DNA of 64,000 nucleotides from Lachnoanaerobaculum sp. ICM7 (GCF_000287675.1 NZ_ALJL01000015.1:44527-108526); one strand, 5' to 3'; shown: positions 9,809-20,184, counted from the first letter of the stretch. Notes: generated from the sequence alone by a model not told the origin. Numbers and translations: made by a program.

Positions 9809-9929
9809 GAACAGAGATTAGTATACTTTATATAAAATAAAGCTTTTATTTGAAATATCGTTCTTGGGCGCTTAGACGGTATATATACTTTAAAAGCCTT
9901 AAATCTACTTACATAAGAAGGAAAATTTT

Positions 9930-10697
9930 ATGATTTTAGCAATCGATATGGGTAACACAAATATTGTCATCGGCGGTATCGACAATACAAAAACATATTT
10001 TCTTGAAAGAGTCACAACCTATACTACAAGAACCGATCTTGAGTACTCTATGTATATAAAAGGAATACTTGATATACATGGAATAAAACCTTCTGATATA
10101 GAAGGTGCAATTCTTTCAAGTGTAGTTCCTCCTCTGAATGAAACCATCAGAAATGCAATCAAAAAAGTACTCGGTATTGAATGTATGCTTGTAGAATCAG
10201 GTATGAAAACAGGATTGAATATACTTATGGACAATCCGAAAACTGTCGGCTCCGATATGATAGTTGACGCTGTTGCTGCAATGGATGAATATCCGCTCCC
10301 TTTGGCAATCATAGATATGGGAACTGCCACCACCATATCTGTAGTAGATAAAAGCGGAAATTATATAGGCGGTATAATACATCCGGGACTTAGAATCTCA
10401 CTTGATACTCTAAGTTCAAAAACCGCTCAGCTTCCACAAGTAAATCTTGATATGCCGAAAAAAGTTATAGCAAAGAATACAATAGACAGTATGAGAAGCG
10501 GTATCCTGTTCGGACATGCCGGTATGATGGACGGTATTATATCACGTATGGAAGAAGAGCTTGGTGAAAAACTTAATGTAATCGCCACAGGAGGTCTCGC
10601 ACCTTTTGTAGCCCCTCTTTGTACACATGATATTATCGTAGATGACAATCTTTTACTTAAGGGATTGCTCAAGCTATATATCAAAAATCATATATAA
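9930..10697 (+). CDS. coaX: Type III pantothenate kinase
   Basis: Phosphorylates pantothenate, the first step of CoA synthesis, without feedback by CoA (family knowledge). The ASKHA fold is visible: phosphate 1 motif DMGNTNIVIG at residues 5-14, phosphate 2 motif DMGTATTISVVD near residue 130, and the dimer/substrate motif GIIHPGLRIS. Length 255 is normal. AAGAAGG lies eight bases before the ATG. It is transcribed away from coaBC, so both arms of the CoA pathway share the 197-nt intergenic region; the plus-strand promoter is less clear than the minus-strand one. Confidence 0.95.
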   Translation: MILAIDMGNTNIVIGGIDNTKTYFLERVTTYTTRTDLEYSMYIKGILDIHGIKPSDIEGAILSSVVPPLNETIRNAIKKVLGIECMLVESGMKTGLNILMDNPKTVGSDMIVDAVAAMDEYPLPLAIIDMGTATTISVVDKSGNYIGGIIHPGLRISLDTLSSKTAQLPQVNLDMPKKVIAKNTIDSMRSGILFGHAGMMDGIISRMEEELGEKLNVIATGGLAPFVAPLCTHDIIVDDNLLLKGLLKLYIKNHI

Positions 10698-10702
10698 GCA
10701 CA

Positions 10703-10740
10703 AATAAGCCTTGGAAATTTCTTCCAAGGCTTATTAATTG
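10703..10740. terminator. Bidirectional terminator between coaX and ftsZ
   Basis: A perfect 14-bp stem (AATAAGCCTTGGAA and its complement, 5-nt loop) fills the gap between the converging genes. Short A/T tracts flank both sides. Confidence 0.85.
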
Positions 10741-10742
10741 CA

Positions 10743-12113
10743 TTATTTCTTTCTCTTTAAGAAATCAGGTACATTTATCTTTGCATCACCTGTTCTTATA
10801 ATAGTCGGGCGCTGTCCTGATATGTAATTTCCGTTGTAATTTTGATTATTCATATTCGGATTATTCAATCCCTGATTGTTTTGAGTATTCAAATTCTGAT
10901 TGTTAAAGTCACTTTGATACTGCCCGAAGTTTCCTGTATATCCGCCGGTATAACCGCCTTCCGGATAGCTCTCTCCTGCATAGTTTGCTGTAGGAGCTGT
11001 AGGATTTATATAATTATTCTGCTCCTGCTGAGTCTGTACAGGTCTTTCCATACCCGCCGTATTCATTCCCTGCAAATATGCATCATTTCTTTTCGGAATA
11101 TTATCGTTTTGATGCTTGGTATTTACATCTCTGATCAATTCTCCTACAGGAGTATCATTTATTGCATTGGTTACACCTGTAGCAATAACTGTAATCTTCA
11201 CACTGTCCGGCTCAGCATCATTATATGATACACCGAAGATAATATTTGCCTCTTCACTCACAAGCTCACGTACATAGCCGGTTGCCTCATCTGCCTCAAC
11301 AAGGCCGACATCACCTGATATTGAAATAAGAACATGAGTGGCATTGTCAATACTTGTCTCAAGAAGTGGTGATGAAACAGCAGCCTTCACAGCATCAAGA
11401 GCCTTGTTGTCTCCTGTTCCGTAACCGATACCGATATGTGCAAGTCCCTTGCCCGTCATTACAGTCTGAACATCTGCAAAGTCCAGGTTGATAATAGCGG
11501 TCTCACTGATAAGGTCTGTTATACCCTGAACACTTTGCTGCAATACTTCGTCAGCTTTTTTCAATGCATCAGGCATAGTAGTCTTTCTGTCCACTATCTG
11601 AAGTAATTTCTCATTCGGTATCACAATCAAAGTATCCACATACTGCTTCAAATTCTCTATACCTGCAAGTGCATTTTTCATTCTCTGCCTGCCCTCAAAA
11701 GGGAAAGGCTTTGTTACTACACCTACTGTAAGTATACCGAGATCTTTTGACGCTCTGGCAATAACCGGTGATGCACCTGTTCCTGTACCACCACCCATTC
11801 CACATGTAACAAATACCATATCTGCATTCTTCAGCTTATTTGTGATATCTTCAATATTCTCTTCTGCCGCTTTTTCTCCCACTTCAGGCTTTGCTCCGGC
11901 ACCAAGTCCTTTTGTAAGCTTCTCGCCTATCTGTATAATACTCCCGGCTTTACAATTAACCAAGGCCTGTTTATCGGTATTAACTCCAATAAATTCCACG
12001 CCTTCTACATTTTCATCAATCATTCTATTTACGGCATTGTTTCCGGCACCTCCGACACCAACTACGATAATCTTCGCTGCATTCTCATTTACCGGCTTAT
12101 TTATTTCTAACAC
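10743..12113 (-). CDS. ftsZ: Cell division protein FtsZ
   Basis: Tubulin-like GTPase that forms the division ring. The nucleotide-binding strand [13 protein letters not shown], the tubulin signature [10 protein letters not shown] near residue 108, and the T7 loop with [11 protein letters not shown] are all present. The globular domain ends near residue 320; a long disordered linker follows, unusually rich in Asn, Gln, Gly and Tyr (residues about 345-440). It ends in the conserved tail [11 protein letters not shown] that binds division partners. The start is GTG with AGGAGG nine bases upstream. It is the last gene of the division cluster and has its own promoter. Confidence 0.97.
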   Translation of the reverse strand: MLEINKPVNENAAKIIVVGVGGAGNNAVNRMIDENVEGVEFIGVNTDKQALVNCKAGSIIQIGEKLTKGLGAGAKPEVGEKAAEENIEDITNKLKNADMVFVTCGMGGGTGTGASPVIARASKDLGILTVGVVTKPFPFEGRQRMKNALAGIENLKQYVDTLIVIPNEKLLQIVDRKTTMPDALKKADEVLQQSVQGITDLISETAIINLDFADVQTVMTGKGLAHIGIGYGTGDNKALDAVKAAVSSPLLETSIDNATHVLISISGDVGLVEADEATGYVRELVSEEANIIFGVSYNDAEPDSVKITVIATGVTNAINDTPVGELIRDVNTKHQNDNIPKRNDAYLQGMNTAGMERPVQTQQEQNNYINPTAPTANYAGESYPEGGYTGGYTGNFGQYQSDFNNQNLNTQNNQGLNNPNMNNQNYNGNYISGQRPTIIRTGDAKINVPDFLKRKK

Positions 12114-12159
12114 AGATATATTCCTCCTGTACCCCTACACTTAAGCAAACTCTCATCTT

Positions 12160-12188
12160 ATAATAAAGGTTTTTTATATAAATATCAA
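12160..12188 (-). promoter_or_regulatory. Promoter of ftsZ
   Basis: Minus-strand TTGATA (12183-12188), 17-nt spacer, TATTAT (12160-12165). Five of six bases match in each box. It lies in the 123-nt gap between divIB and ftsZ, so ftsZ need not depend on read-through. Confidence 0.65.
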
Positions 12189-12236
12189 CTTATTTTTCTT
12201 TAAAGTCTTCTGTAATAACTTAAGTATATCATATAG

Positions 12237-12935
12237 TTATCTCTTCTTAAAAGTATATGTTGTATTTTCTTTTATAGGATTATAATTATCCAGATAAAGT
12301 ATCCCGGACAAATCCTTTATTTTATCCCATATATCTCTCAATTCGCCTATTTTCCCGTTTAATTCACTCGAATCTCCCAGATAGACTTCTATTTTTCCTA
12401 TATATAATGTTATATTATTATCCGAAGAAATTGTAATCTTATCTACCGTTATTCCGTATCCTACCAGAACCTGAGTAATATTTAGCATTTCTTCAAAAAC
12501 TTTTTCATTTGAGATTGGAAGTTTCTCATATAATACAACTCTTCCGAAATCCAAACCGTCTATTATAGGAATTCCGTCAAGAAGATTATTTGAACTCTCC
12601 ACCACAATTCCGTCCTTATCAAAATACATATATGAACTCATATATTTTACACAGCCTACAACACTTTTTTCATATACTATGATATCGGCGCTGTTCATTC
12701 CGGTTACATATATATCAACCCCTTGAATGAAAGGTATATTGTAATCTTTTTTAAATTTACTTCGTATAAAATTATAAAGTGTTATTTTTGATAATTCATT
12801 CGGAAACAGCATTTCCTTCATTTCTTCATCAGTATACCTTGTATTTCCTCCAAAATTGAAATCGGTTATTTTGACCGAGAAAATTCCGACAATTATAAAG
12901 GCAAGGCAAAATAAAACAATGTAAAACTTCTTCAT
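12237..12935 (-). CDS. Division protein FtsQ/DivIB-like (POTRA domain)
   Basis: Bitopic membrane protein of the divisome. There is one membrane segment at residues 4-21 with almost no cytoplasmic tail, followed by a POTRA-like stretch (YTDEEMKEMLF, then the strand containing the IPFIQGVDIYVTG motif) and the DivIB/FtsQ region. Sequence similarity within this family is low, so the call leans on position between ftsW and ftsZ, the topology and the 232-residue length. Its start codon overlaps the end of ftsW (TGATATG). Confidence 0.75.
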   Translation of the reverse strand: MKKFYIVLFCLAFIIVGIFSVKITDFNFGGNTRYTDEEMKEMLFPNELSKITLYNFIRSKFKKDYNIPFIQGVDIYVTGMNSADIIVYEKSVVGCVKYMSSYMYFDKDGIVVESSNNLLDGIPIIDGLDFGRVVLYEKLPISNEKVFEEMLNITQVLVGYGITVDKITISSDNNITLYIGKIEVYLGDSSELNGKIGELRDIWDKIKDLSGILYLDNYNPIKENTTYTFKKR

Positions 12936-12936
12936 A

Positions 12937-14283
12937 TCAGTAGTCCAGCTTTATTGATCTTGCGACACTCAGAACAATTCCCATCTCTCCAAGCAGTACC
13001 AAAATAGATGTACCTCCGTAACTTATAAATGGAAGTGAAACTCCGGTATTAGGCAACACTCCCGTTACAACCGCAATATTAAGTATAACCTGCAGAGACA
13101 AATGAATTAAAATCCCCACCACAAGATACACGCCTTCAGGATCCTTTACAGAAAATGCTATTTTTATCATTCTATATATTAAAAATACGAATGCACCCAT
13201 TATAAGTCCCGCACCGAAAAGTCCAAGTTCTTCCACTATTATAGCAAAAATCATATCATTTTGTGACTCAGGAAGGAAAAATTTTTGCATTCCCTGTCCA
13301 AGCCCCTTTCCGAAGTAGCTTCCTGAACCTATAGCATAAAGTCCCTGTATTACCTGATATCCTCCGTCTCTGCTGAACTTCTCAGGCTCCGCCCAAACAA
13401 GCAGTCTTGTCAAATGATAGTCTCTTGCTCCTCTTTCATATATAAATTTTACAAAAGGTTTTGAGAAAAACAAAATCACACCCATTGCGATTGCACCTAC
13501 TGTATGAAGTCTCTTATTTGATGTGCCTAAAAAGCTCATACAAAACGCAATTAAAAATATAATTATGGATGTGCTCAAATTTTCAACCATAACCAATACT
13601 GTCGGAACAAATACCACTATGAGTAAAATCCAAAGCTTCTTTTCAGCCACCTTTCTGTCTGTCGAATGTAAATCATTTTTATATTTTACCAAATAGTAAG
13701 ATGTAAAAATAATAATTGCCACCTTTACAAACTCTGAAGGCTGGAATTTTATACCGAACAGATTAATCCATCTTCTTGCTCCGTTTGCATCCCTACCGAT
13801 AACTAAAACAGCTCCGACAAGCCCGGTCGCAACCACATAAATAGGCTTCGACAATTTTATCCAAAGTTGGTAAGGTGTTAATGATACAATTATCATCAAA
13901 ACGAGACCCCCTCCAACAAAGACAAGCTGTTTATTTACAAAATAAGCGGAGTTTTTAAATTTCAAATCTGCAGTATATGAACTTGCCGAATAAATCATTA
14001 TCAAGCCCAACATGAGCAGAAACAAAATAATAAATACAAGACTGTAATCATAAAACCTTCTTTTCTTAATTTCATTTTTTTTAGTTTCATTTTTTTTACC
14101 GTCATTAACAACCGGTTTCTTAACTCCGACTTTTCTTATTTTATTTTCTTTAGCAGTATCAACTTTTGTTTTTTTCTGTCCGCCTTTTTCTACCTTTATC
14201 TTTCTTTTCACGGCTTGGTTTTGCAATTCTTTTTTTGCTACATTTTTAATTTTGGCTTTATTCTTCTTTATATCATCAGCCAT
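12937..14283 (-). CDS. ftsW: Peptidoglycan polymerase FtsW (SEDS family) with Lys-rich tail
   Basis: SEDS glycosyltransferase that polymerises lipid II at the septum, working with the PBP encoded upstream. Ten or so membrane segments begin at residue about 78. Family motifs include GANGARRWINLFGIKFQPSEFVK, with the invariant Arg and Glu, and the terminal PNTGVSLPFISYGGTS. The unusual part is the N-terminus: about 76 residues, nearly all Lys, Asn, Glu, Val and Ile, with no hydrophobic segment, predicted cytoplasmic and disordered. Spacing to murD is 1 nt. FtsW rather than RodA is inferred from the cluster. Confidence 0.92.
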   Translation of the reverse strand: MADDIKKNKAKIKNVAKKELQNQAVKRKIKVEKGGQKKTKVDTAKENKIRKVGVKKPVVNDGKKNETKKNEIKKRRFYDYSLVFIILFLLMLGLIMIYSASSYTADLKFKNSAYFVNKQLVFVGGGLVLMIIVSLTPYQLWIKLSKPIYVVATGLVGAVLVIGRDANGARRWINLFGIKFQPSEFVKVAIIIFTSYYLVKYKNDLHSTDRKVAEKKLWILLIVVFVPTVLVMVENLSTSIIIFLIAFCMSFLGTSNKRLHTVGAIAMGVILFFSKPFVKFIYERGARDYHLTRLLVWAEPEKFSRDGGYQVIQGLYAIGSGSYFGKGLGQGMQKFFLPESQNDMIFAIIVEELGLFGAGLIMGAFVFLIYRMIKIAFSVKDPEGVYLVVGILIHLSLQVILNIAVVTGVLPNTGVSLPFISYGGTSILVLLGEMGIVLSVARSIKLDY

Positions 14284-14284
14284 A

Positions 14285-15631
14285 TTATCCTAATTCCCTA
14301 ACACAGTCCTTAAATATTCTTCCACGCTCCTCATAGTTTTTGAACATTCCCCAACTTGCACAGGCAGGTGAAAGAAGTACATATTCTCCCGTTTTTGCTT
14401 CATTGGCACATATTTTTACAGCCTCCTGCATGCTGTCGACCGTAACTATATCATTAAAGCCGTGTTTTTTTGCACACTCTTCTATCTTCCCTGCTGTAGC
14501 TCCCATAAGTACAAGTTTTTTAACCTTTGTACCGAAGCTCTCTATCCACTCATCATACTCTGAGCCCTTATCATAACCTCCGGCAATAATATATGTTGCC
14601 GCAGGCATTGCAAGTACGGCTTGAATAGCCGCATCCGGATTTGTACCCTTTGAGTCGTTATAATATCTGACTCCGTTAACTTCTTTTACAAATTCTATTC
14701 TGTGCTCAACGGCATGAAATGCATAACATGAATTTACAATACTGTCTATAGGTACACCGTATGAAGATGATATCGCTATTGCGGCCATAACATTCTCATA
14801 ATTATGTCTGCCAAGTATATTTAACTTCTTTGTATCCAAAATTTCTTTTGCAACACCGTCTTTACTCTGCATAATAATATCTTTATCCAGATAAAATCCG
14901 TTTTCAAGCTTTCTCTTGCTTGAAAAGAATACGACTTTAGCTTTTACCCTGTCTGCAAATTCTCTTAAAGCCTCATCTTCATAGTTTAAAATACAAAAAT
15001 CATCTTCAGTTTGATTTTTGCTTATATATTCTTTTACTTTGATATAGTTTTCCATAGTATGATGTCTGTTTAAATGGTCCGGAGTTATATTCAAAATAGC
15101 CGATATATTCGGTCTGAAGTCAATAATCGTTTCCAATTGGAATGATGATGTCTCAAGTACCGTAACCGAATCTTCATCCGTTTTATCTGCAATATCTGTA
15201 TACGGTATTCCTATATTTCCAACCGTAAAGCTGCTTTTTGCAAAATTTGACATTATCTCGCCGACAAGTGATGTTGTAGTTGTCTTACCGTTTGTACCTG
15301 TTATAGCTATCAATCCGCCTCTATCGTATTTAAACCCAAGCTCAATTTCGCTCCATATAGGAATGTTATTTTCTTTAAGTACCTGTACAAAATCAGTCTC
15401 CAGATCTATTCCCGGACTTATAACAAGATATGACATATCCTCTAAATCCGACTTTTTTAATTCCCCGAGAATAATATCTATGTTTTTGTGATATGCCTTA
15501 TCAAACTTTGCAAGTATTTCTTCTTTATTAAGTTCTTTATTACTGTCAAAGAGTACTACCGCCTCATTATTTTTTAAAAGTAATGTGGCGGCTGATATAC
15601 CGCTCTTTCCTAAGCCCGCAACTCCAATCAT
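14285..15631 (-). CDS. murD: UDP-N-acetylmuramoyl-L-alanine--D-glutamate ligase
   Basis: Cytoplasmic Mur ligase that adds D-Glu to UDP-MurNAc-L-Ala. The N-terminal Rossmann-like part starts GVAGLGKSGISAA. The ATP loop is ITGTNGKTTTT near residue 110, the middle domain has NITPDHLNRH, and the C-terminal domain has YYNDSKGTNPDA and LLSPACASWGMF, both typical of MurD. Length 448 is normal. Tightly packed between mraY and ftsW. Confidence 0.95.
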   Translation of the reverse strand: MIGVAGLGKSGISAATLLLKNNEAVVLFDSNKELNKEEILAKFDKAYHKNIDIILGELKKSDLEDMSYLVISPGIDLETDFVQVLKENNIPIWSEIELGFKYDRGGLIAITGTNGKTTTTSLVGEIMSNFAKSSFTVGNIGIPYTDIADKTDEDSVTVLETSSFQLETIIDFRPNISAILNITPDHLNRHHTMENYIKVKEYISKNQTEDDFCILNYEDEALREFADRVKAKVVFFSSKRKLENGFYLDKDIIMQSKDGVAKEILDTKKLNILGRHNYENVMAAIAISSSYGVPIDSIVNSCYAFHAVEHRIEFVKEVNGVRYYNDSKGTNPDAAIQAVLAMPAATYIIAGGYDKGSEYDEWIESFGTKVKKLVLMGATAGKIEECAKKHGFNDIVTVDSMQEAVKICANEAKTGEYVLLSPACASWGMFKNYEERGRIFKDCVRELG

Positions 15632-15639
15632 ATTGCCTC

Positions 15640-16608
15640 CTACATAAACAGATAAACTAAAATACCAAGTATTACGGTAACTATACCAAATACTGTTACA
15701 GTCCTTGTCTCAGACCAGCCACAGAGTTCAAAATGGTGATGTATAGGTGCCATCTTAAAAAATCTTTTGCCTTTTGTGGCTTTAAAATATCCAACCTGAA
15801 TGATTACTGATATTACCTCTATCATATATATAAATCCGATAACTGCAATAAATACAGGTATCCTGCACATAAGTGCATATGATGCTACAAAACCTCCAAG
15901 TGCCAAAGAACCTGTGTCTCCCATAAATACCTTGGCAGGGTAAGCGTTAAATATCAAAAATCCCATAAGACTGCCTATAACCGCACCGGTAACAGGTGTA
16001 ACCGAAAAACCGCCTTTTAATCCTATAAGCATAAAGAATAATGCTACTATAACTGTAACGCTTGAGCATAATCCGTCAAGTCCGTCGGTAAAATTCACAC
16101 CGTTATCCGTTCCCAGTATTACAAACAAGGCAAAAGGTATCCATATAACACCAAGCTTTAATATTATACCTTTATCAAATGAACCTGTAAAAGGTATAAG
16201 AACACCGTAATCAAGTCCGTATATTTTATACAGATATATTATAAAAATCACACTGACTGCAAGCTGAAGTATAAATTTTTGTGATGACTTCAGTCCTTCA
16301 GACTGTTTTTTCTTTATCTTCAGCATATCATCCAAAAAACCTATTATACCATAGGATATAGTAAATAAGAATACTACCGCCACTTCTTTATACTTAGGTA
16401 TCAAAAACAGGCTTGCAGCCAATATGCCGGCCAAAAATGAAATTCCGCCCATCGTGGGAGTACCTGTCTTCTTCAAATGTTCCTTAGGGCCGTCATCTCT
16501 TACCATCTGTCCGAATTTAAGCCTGTGCAAAACAGGAATAAACAAAGGACATGCAATTGCAGTAACAACAAAACCTATCAATAATGCAATCAATGTATCT
16601 CTTAACAT
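15640..16608 (-). CDS. mraY: Phospho-N-acetylmuramoyl-pentapeptide transferase
   Basis: Membrane enzyme that makes lipid I from UDP-MurNAc-pentapeptide and undecaprenyl phosphate. About ten membrane segments, with the family motifs TPTMGGISF near residue 50, the catalytic Asp pair in GFLDDMLK, NFTDGLDGL, and the substrate loop MAPIHHHFE near the end. Length 322 is normal. Starts 15 nt after the PBP gene. Confidence 0.96.
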   Translation of the reverse strand: MLRDTLIALLIGFVVTAIACPLFIPVLHRLKFGQMVRDDGPKEHLKKTGTPTMGGISFLAGILAASLFLIPKYKEVAVVFLFTISYGIIGFLDDMLKIKKKQSEGLKSSQKFILQLAVSVIFIIYLYKIYGLDYGVLIPFTGSFDKGIILKLGVIWIPFALFVILGTDNGVNFTDGLDGLCSSVTVIVALFFMLIGLKGGFSVTPVTGAVIGSLMGFLIFNAYPAKVFMGDTGSLALGGFVASYALMCRIPVFIAVIGFIYMIEVISVIIQVGYFKATKGKRFFKMAPIHHHFELCGWSETRTVTVFGIVTVILGILVYLFM

Positions 16609-16623
16609 AATATCTCCAAAATT

Positions 16624-18657
16624 TTATTCTTCTCCCTCTCCGGCAGGTACTCCGGGAAGTCCGTTTCCGCCGTCGTTAGGTATTACTTCTTCTGTAGAAT
16701 AGTTCTTTGACTCCTCTTGCTTTTGAGTATTACCGTCTGTAATACCCTCTGCTGTCGGGAATGCACTTACATCTATACTTTCGTCTACCTTTGAATATAT
16801 ATTCATATATGGCAATACTTCAGTCATGATTTTTGAGAACAAAGAGCTTGCATATGCAGATCTTGCCTGATCCGCCACATGAGGAGTATCCACAAGAACA
16901 TAGCATACAACTTCCGGTGCCTGTGCAGGTACGCTTCCTATAAATGAAACCAAATAATTTCCGTTTCCTCTGGGATACTTCTCTGCAGTACCGGTCTTTC
17001 CACCGACATCATAACCCGCAACCGCTGCGGCACTACCTGTTCCTTCAGCCACAGTTCTTCTAAGCGCTTCATTTATAAATGCAGTGGTATGTGCAGAAAC
17101 CGTCTCTCTTACAAGCTCAGGCTCAATATTTTCTATTATTGCACCTTTTGAATTCAAAATCTGTTTTACAACATGAGGTTGATAATATGAACCTCCGTTT
17201 ACAACGGATGAATACGCAGCCGCAAGTTGAATCATAGTTGTATTATAATTCTGTCCAAAAGAGTTTGTTGCAAGATCCGTTGCGCTTGCATTATCTGCAG
17301 TATGTATAAGTCCGCTTGTATCCGCTTCTCCCGGCAAATCTATTGCTGTCTTTGAACCGAATCCGAATACCTTTTGATACTCATAAAATTTCTGACTTCC
17401 TTCAGCTCTTGAAATATCCATCATGGCCACATTACATGACTCCATAATAGCCTCGGTAACATTCAATACACCGTGACCGTTTCTGTTGGCGCATCTTATC
17501 TTCCATCCGCCGACTTCTTCAAATCCCTTACAGTCATAGCTTTCATTGCCTGTTATAACCCCCTCTTCCATGGCGGAAGCTACCGTAAATACCTTTGACG
17601 GCGAGCCCGGCTCATATGTATCGCTGACAGCGTAGTTTCTCCATATATTACTGAGCGCGTCCACCTTTGCCTTATCATCCATCTCGGCCTGCTGTTCAGG
17701 TGAGTAATAATTATTCAAATCTCTGGGATTATTCAAATCAAATGTTCTGCTGGTAGCCAAAGCAAGAATTTCACCGTTATTAGGATTCATCACTATAGCC
17801 GCAGTCATATTTGAACCTGTAGAACTTTGCCATTCGGCAATATGTTTTTCTACAATCTTTTGGATATTCAAATCGATGGTCGAAACCACCTTATTTCCGT
17901 CTGTAGGATTTTTAATCACTCTTTCAAGAGACGATTCATCATTTAAATATCCGTATTCTCTGCCCGATACCCCGATTAATTGATCATTGTAATACTGCTC
18001 TATTCCGGAATTACCGCTCAAATCTTCATTATTTGCAAAGCCTATAACATTACATGCACTTGAACCGTAAGGATATCTTCTTACATAACTTTCTTCAAAC
18101 CAGATACCGTATACTCTTTCAGAGCTTTTACTCTCTTTGTAAGACTTATTGTACTCTTCTTTTTTTTCGTCAAAAGCCGTTTTTTGCTCATAACTTATAT
18201 CTTTAGCATATTTTACATATGAGCTGTCCGACTTTTCTGCAATAGTACTTCTCAAATCATCGGCGCTGTATCCGAAAACTTCACTCAATATAGATACTGT
18301 AGCATTTAGGTAATCTTCCTGATTGCCGTTTATTTGTTTCGGATCGATTATCAAATTATAAACCTTTTCACTTGTGGCAATATATGTTCCGTTTCTATCA
18401 AGTATATCGCCTCTTTTGTAAGGTATATCTCTTGAATCATATTTTTGCTGTGACAAAATCTTCTGATTGTATTCCTTAGCCTTACTTTTTTGTAACATAA
18501 AAATCTTAAAAAACAATGCAGCGAAAGCAAGTATAATCATAAACAGGATGATTACAAGCCTTCCCTGCAAATTATCTAAAGGATTGGAAGTACCTCCGTC
18601 CTTACCTTTGTTATTATTTCCCTTTTTATCTCGGGATATCTTCAAATTGTCTGACAT
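16624..18657 (-). CDS. Septal class B penicillin-binding protein (FtsI/PBP2-like)
   Basis: Transpeptidase that cross-links septal peptidoglycan. After a cytoplasmic segment of about 30 residues comes one membrane helix (about 33-55), then the class B N-terminal dimer domain (KRGDILDRNG) and the transpeptidase domain. The active-site SxxK appears as GSPSK around residue 352, SxN as SCN, and KTGT as GGKTGTAEKYPRG. There are no PASTA repeats, unlike SpoVD or PBP2x; the tail is Glu/Gly-rich. A start at GTG two codons upstream is possible, but the ATG at 18657 has GGAAAG at good spacing. It overlaps ftsL by 32 nt. Confidence 0.92.
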   Translation of the reverse strand: MSDNLKISRDKKGNNNKGKDGGTSNPLDNLQGRLVIILFMIILAFAALFFKIFMLQKSKAKEYNQKILSQQKYDSRDIPYKRGDILDRNGTYIATSEKVYNLIIDPKQINGNQEDYLNATVSILSEVFGYSADDLRSTIAEKSDSSYVKYAKDISYEQKTAFDEKKEEYNKSYKESKSSERVYGIWFEESYVRRYPYGSSACNVIGFANNEDLSGNSGIEQYYNDQLIGVSGREYGYLNDESSLERVIKNPTDGNKVVSTIDLNIQKIVEKHIAEWQSSTGSNMTAAIVMNPNNGEILALATSRTFDLNNPRDLNNYYSPEQQAEMDDKAKVDALSNIWRNYAVSDTYEPGSPSKVFTVASAMEEGVITGNESYDCKGFEEVGGWKIRCANRNGHGVLNVTEAIMESCNVAMMDISRAEGSQKFYEYQKVFGFGSKTAIDLPGEADTSGLIHTADNASATDLATNSFGQNYNTTMIQLAAAYSSVVNGGSYYQPHVVKQILNSKGAIIENIEPELVRETVSAHTTAFINEALRRTVAEGTGSAAAVAGYDVGGKTGTAEKYPRGNGNYLVSFIGSVPAQAPEVVCYVLVDTPHVADQARSAYASSLFSKIMTEVLPYMNIYSKVDESIDVSAFPTAEGITDGNTQKQEESKNYSTEEVIPNDGGNGLPGVPAGEGEE

Positions 18658-19132
18658 ATTCACTTTCCGTTTTTTCGTATGTTATAACCTGATTCTTCTT
18701 AGCATAAATCATACCCAACTTATTTGTAGCTACATCATATATATGATCCAAATCAACGTAAGTCGCAATCATATTCTCCAGCGAATCATTTTCATTTCTC
18801 AACTTTTCAAGATTTGACTCATTTTTTTGTGTCTGCTTTATAGTGGAAGTCAACTTTGACTGTATTGCAATGTAATTTGCACACAAAAACAACATGGCTA
18901 TCATAGCTGCTGAAAACACAATAAGATAGGGGAAGTCCATGGATATTGCTCTTTCCCTGTTTTTTCTTATCATTCTGCCTTTTTTTGTTGCTTCACCTTC
19001 TGAAGACTTAGGTGCTTTTTTCGGAACGGCCGTTTCCACTTTTCTTACAACATTACCGTCTACATAATATTCTATCTCTGTACCCTGCTTTTTCTTCGTT
19101 CCTTGCCTTTTTCTCTTAACAGTTTCTTTCAT
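18626..19132 (-). CDS. ftsL: FtsL-like septum formation protein
   Basis: Small bitopic divisome protein expected to pair with DivIB/FtsQ and DivIC. It has a long basic cytoplasmic part (about 70 residues), one membrane helix (LIVFSAAMIAMLFLCANYIA) and an extracytoplasmic coiled coil with Leu/Asn heptads (SNLEKLRNENDSLENM). It then has the short segment DLDHIYDVATNKLGM found in FtsL/DivIC. Sequence identity in this family is low, so position between rsmH and the PBP is the main evidence. Starts right at the rsmH stop. Confidence 0.8.
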   Translation of the reverse strand: MKETVKRKRQGTKKKQGTEIEYYVDGNVVRKVETAVPKKAPKSSEGEATKKGRMIRKNRERAISMDFPYLIVFSAAMIAMLFLCANYIAIQSKLTSTIKQTQKNESNLEKLRNENDSLENMIATYVDLDHIYDVATNKLGMIYAKKNQVITYEKTESEYVRQFEDIPR

Positions 19133-20068
19133 TTAGACTCCCTTTTCAAATACTCTAAGTTTTGCACTTTTGGATCTGGAATTTTCCTCCAGTTCCTCCT
19201 CACTTGGCAGTATCGCCTTTCTCGTAATAACTCTTCCCTTTGATTTATTCCCGCAAACACAGACAGGAAACTTTTTCGGACAAACACATGGTGACTCGGC
19301 TTTTTTGAATGCCTGCTTTACTATTCTGTCCTCCAAAGAATGAAATGTGATAACAGACAACCTTCCGCCCGGTTTCAATAAATCAATCATTACATCTAAT
19401 GAATCGGTTAAAACCTCAAGCTCTTTGTTCAATTCAATCCTTATGGCCTGAAATGTTCTCTTTGCAGGATGCCCTCCTGTTACCTGTATTTTCATAGGAA
19501 TAGAAGCTTTTATAATATCTACCAGCTCAAATGTGGTTTCTATTCTCTTCTTATTCCTATACTCAACAATATGTTTTGCAATATTCTTTGCAAATCTGTC
19601 TTCACCATAGTCTCTGATGATATGAAAGAGTTCCGACTCCGAATAATCGTTTACAATATCAGACGCCTTTAACTCGTTTCTGTCATCCATTCTCATATCA
19701 AGCGGAGCATCAAATCTATAGGTAAAACCTCTTTCGGCAGTATCAAGCTGATATGAAGACACCCCAAGGTCAATGTATATTCCGTCAACCTTGCCTATGT
19801 TTTCTCTTTTTAATATATTTTCTATATTAACATAGTTGTCTCTTATAATAATAACATTATTAATGTAATCATTCAATCTTTGAGTAGCAGCCTTAATAGC
19901 ATCCGAGTCCCGGTCAATTCCTATGAGTTTACCGCTTTCCAGTCGTTTAACCACTTCTAAGGCATGTCCTCCACCACCTAAAGTGCCGTCAACATAGTAG
20001 CCGTCGGCTTTTATATTCAAAGATTCTATCACTTCATTCAAAAGCACCGATTTGTGATTGAAAGTCAT
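19133..20068 (-). CDS. rsmH: 16S rRNA (cytosine-1402-N4)-methyltransferase
   Basis: Methylates C1402 of 16S rRNA with SAM. Motifs are [17 protein letters not shown] (SAM site), [13 protein letters not shown], the [16 protein letters not shown] stretch, and [10 protein letters not shown] near the end. I place the start at ATG 20068 ([13 protein letters not shown]), which matches the family N-terminus. An in-frame GTG at 20125 would add 19 residues unlike the family and would overlap the promoter. First gene of the division cluster; no mraZ precedes it here. Confidence 0.94.
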   Translation of the reverse strand: MTFNHKSVLLNEVIESLNIKADGYYVDGTLGGGGHALEVVKRLESGKLIGIDRDSDAIKAATQRLNDYINNVIIIRDNYVNIENILKRENIGKVDGIYIDLGVSSYQLDTAERGFTYRFDAPLDMRMDDRNELKASDIVNDYSESELFHIIRDYGEDRFAKNIAKHIVEYRNKKRIETTFELVDIIKASIPMKIQVTGGHPAKRTFQAIRIELNKELEVLTDSLDVMIDLLKPGGRLSVITFHSLEDRIVKQAFKKAESPCVCPKKFPVCVCGNKSKGRVITRKAILPSEEELEENSRSKSAKLRVFEKGV

Positions 20069-20132
20069 AATAAATCCCATCCCTATAATATCTGCGGAGG
20101 ATATACCTAAGCACAACTCCACCACTATAAGA

Positions 20133-20161
20133 ATATTAGACTACTCCGGTAAAAAAATCAA
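20133..20161 (-). promoter_or_regulatory. Promoter of the rsmH-division cluster
   Basis: Minus-strand TTGATT (20156-20161), 17-nt spacer, TAATAT (20133-20138). Four of six bases match in each box, with correct spacing, about 65 nt before the chosen rsmH start. Confidence 0.5.
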
Positions 20162-20184
20162 GTTTTTATATTCTTAAAATTAAT

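Noticed and set aside
20069..20125. Longer N-terminus of RsmH from a GTG at 20125
   Set aside because: Adds 19 residues unlike the family and overlaps the promoter region; the ATG at 20068 fits the family start.
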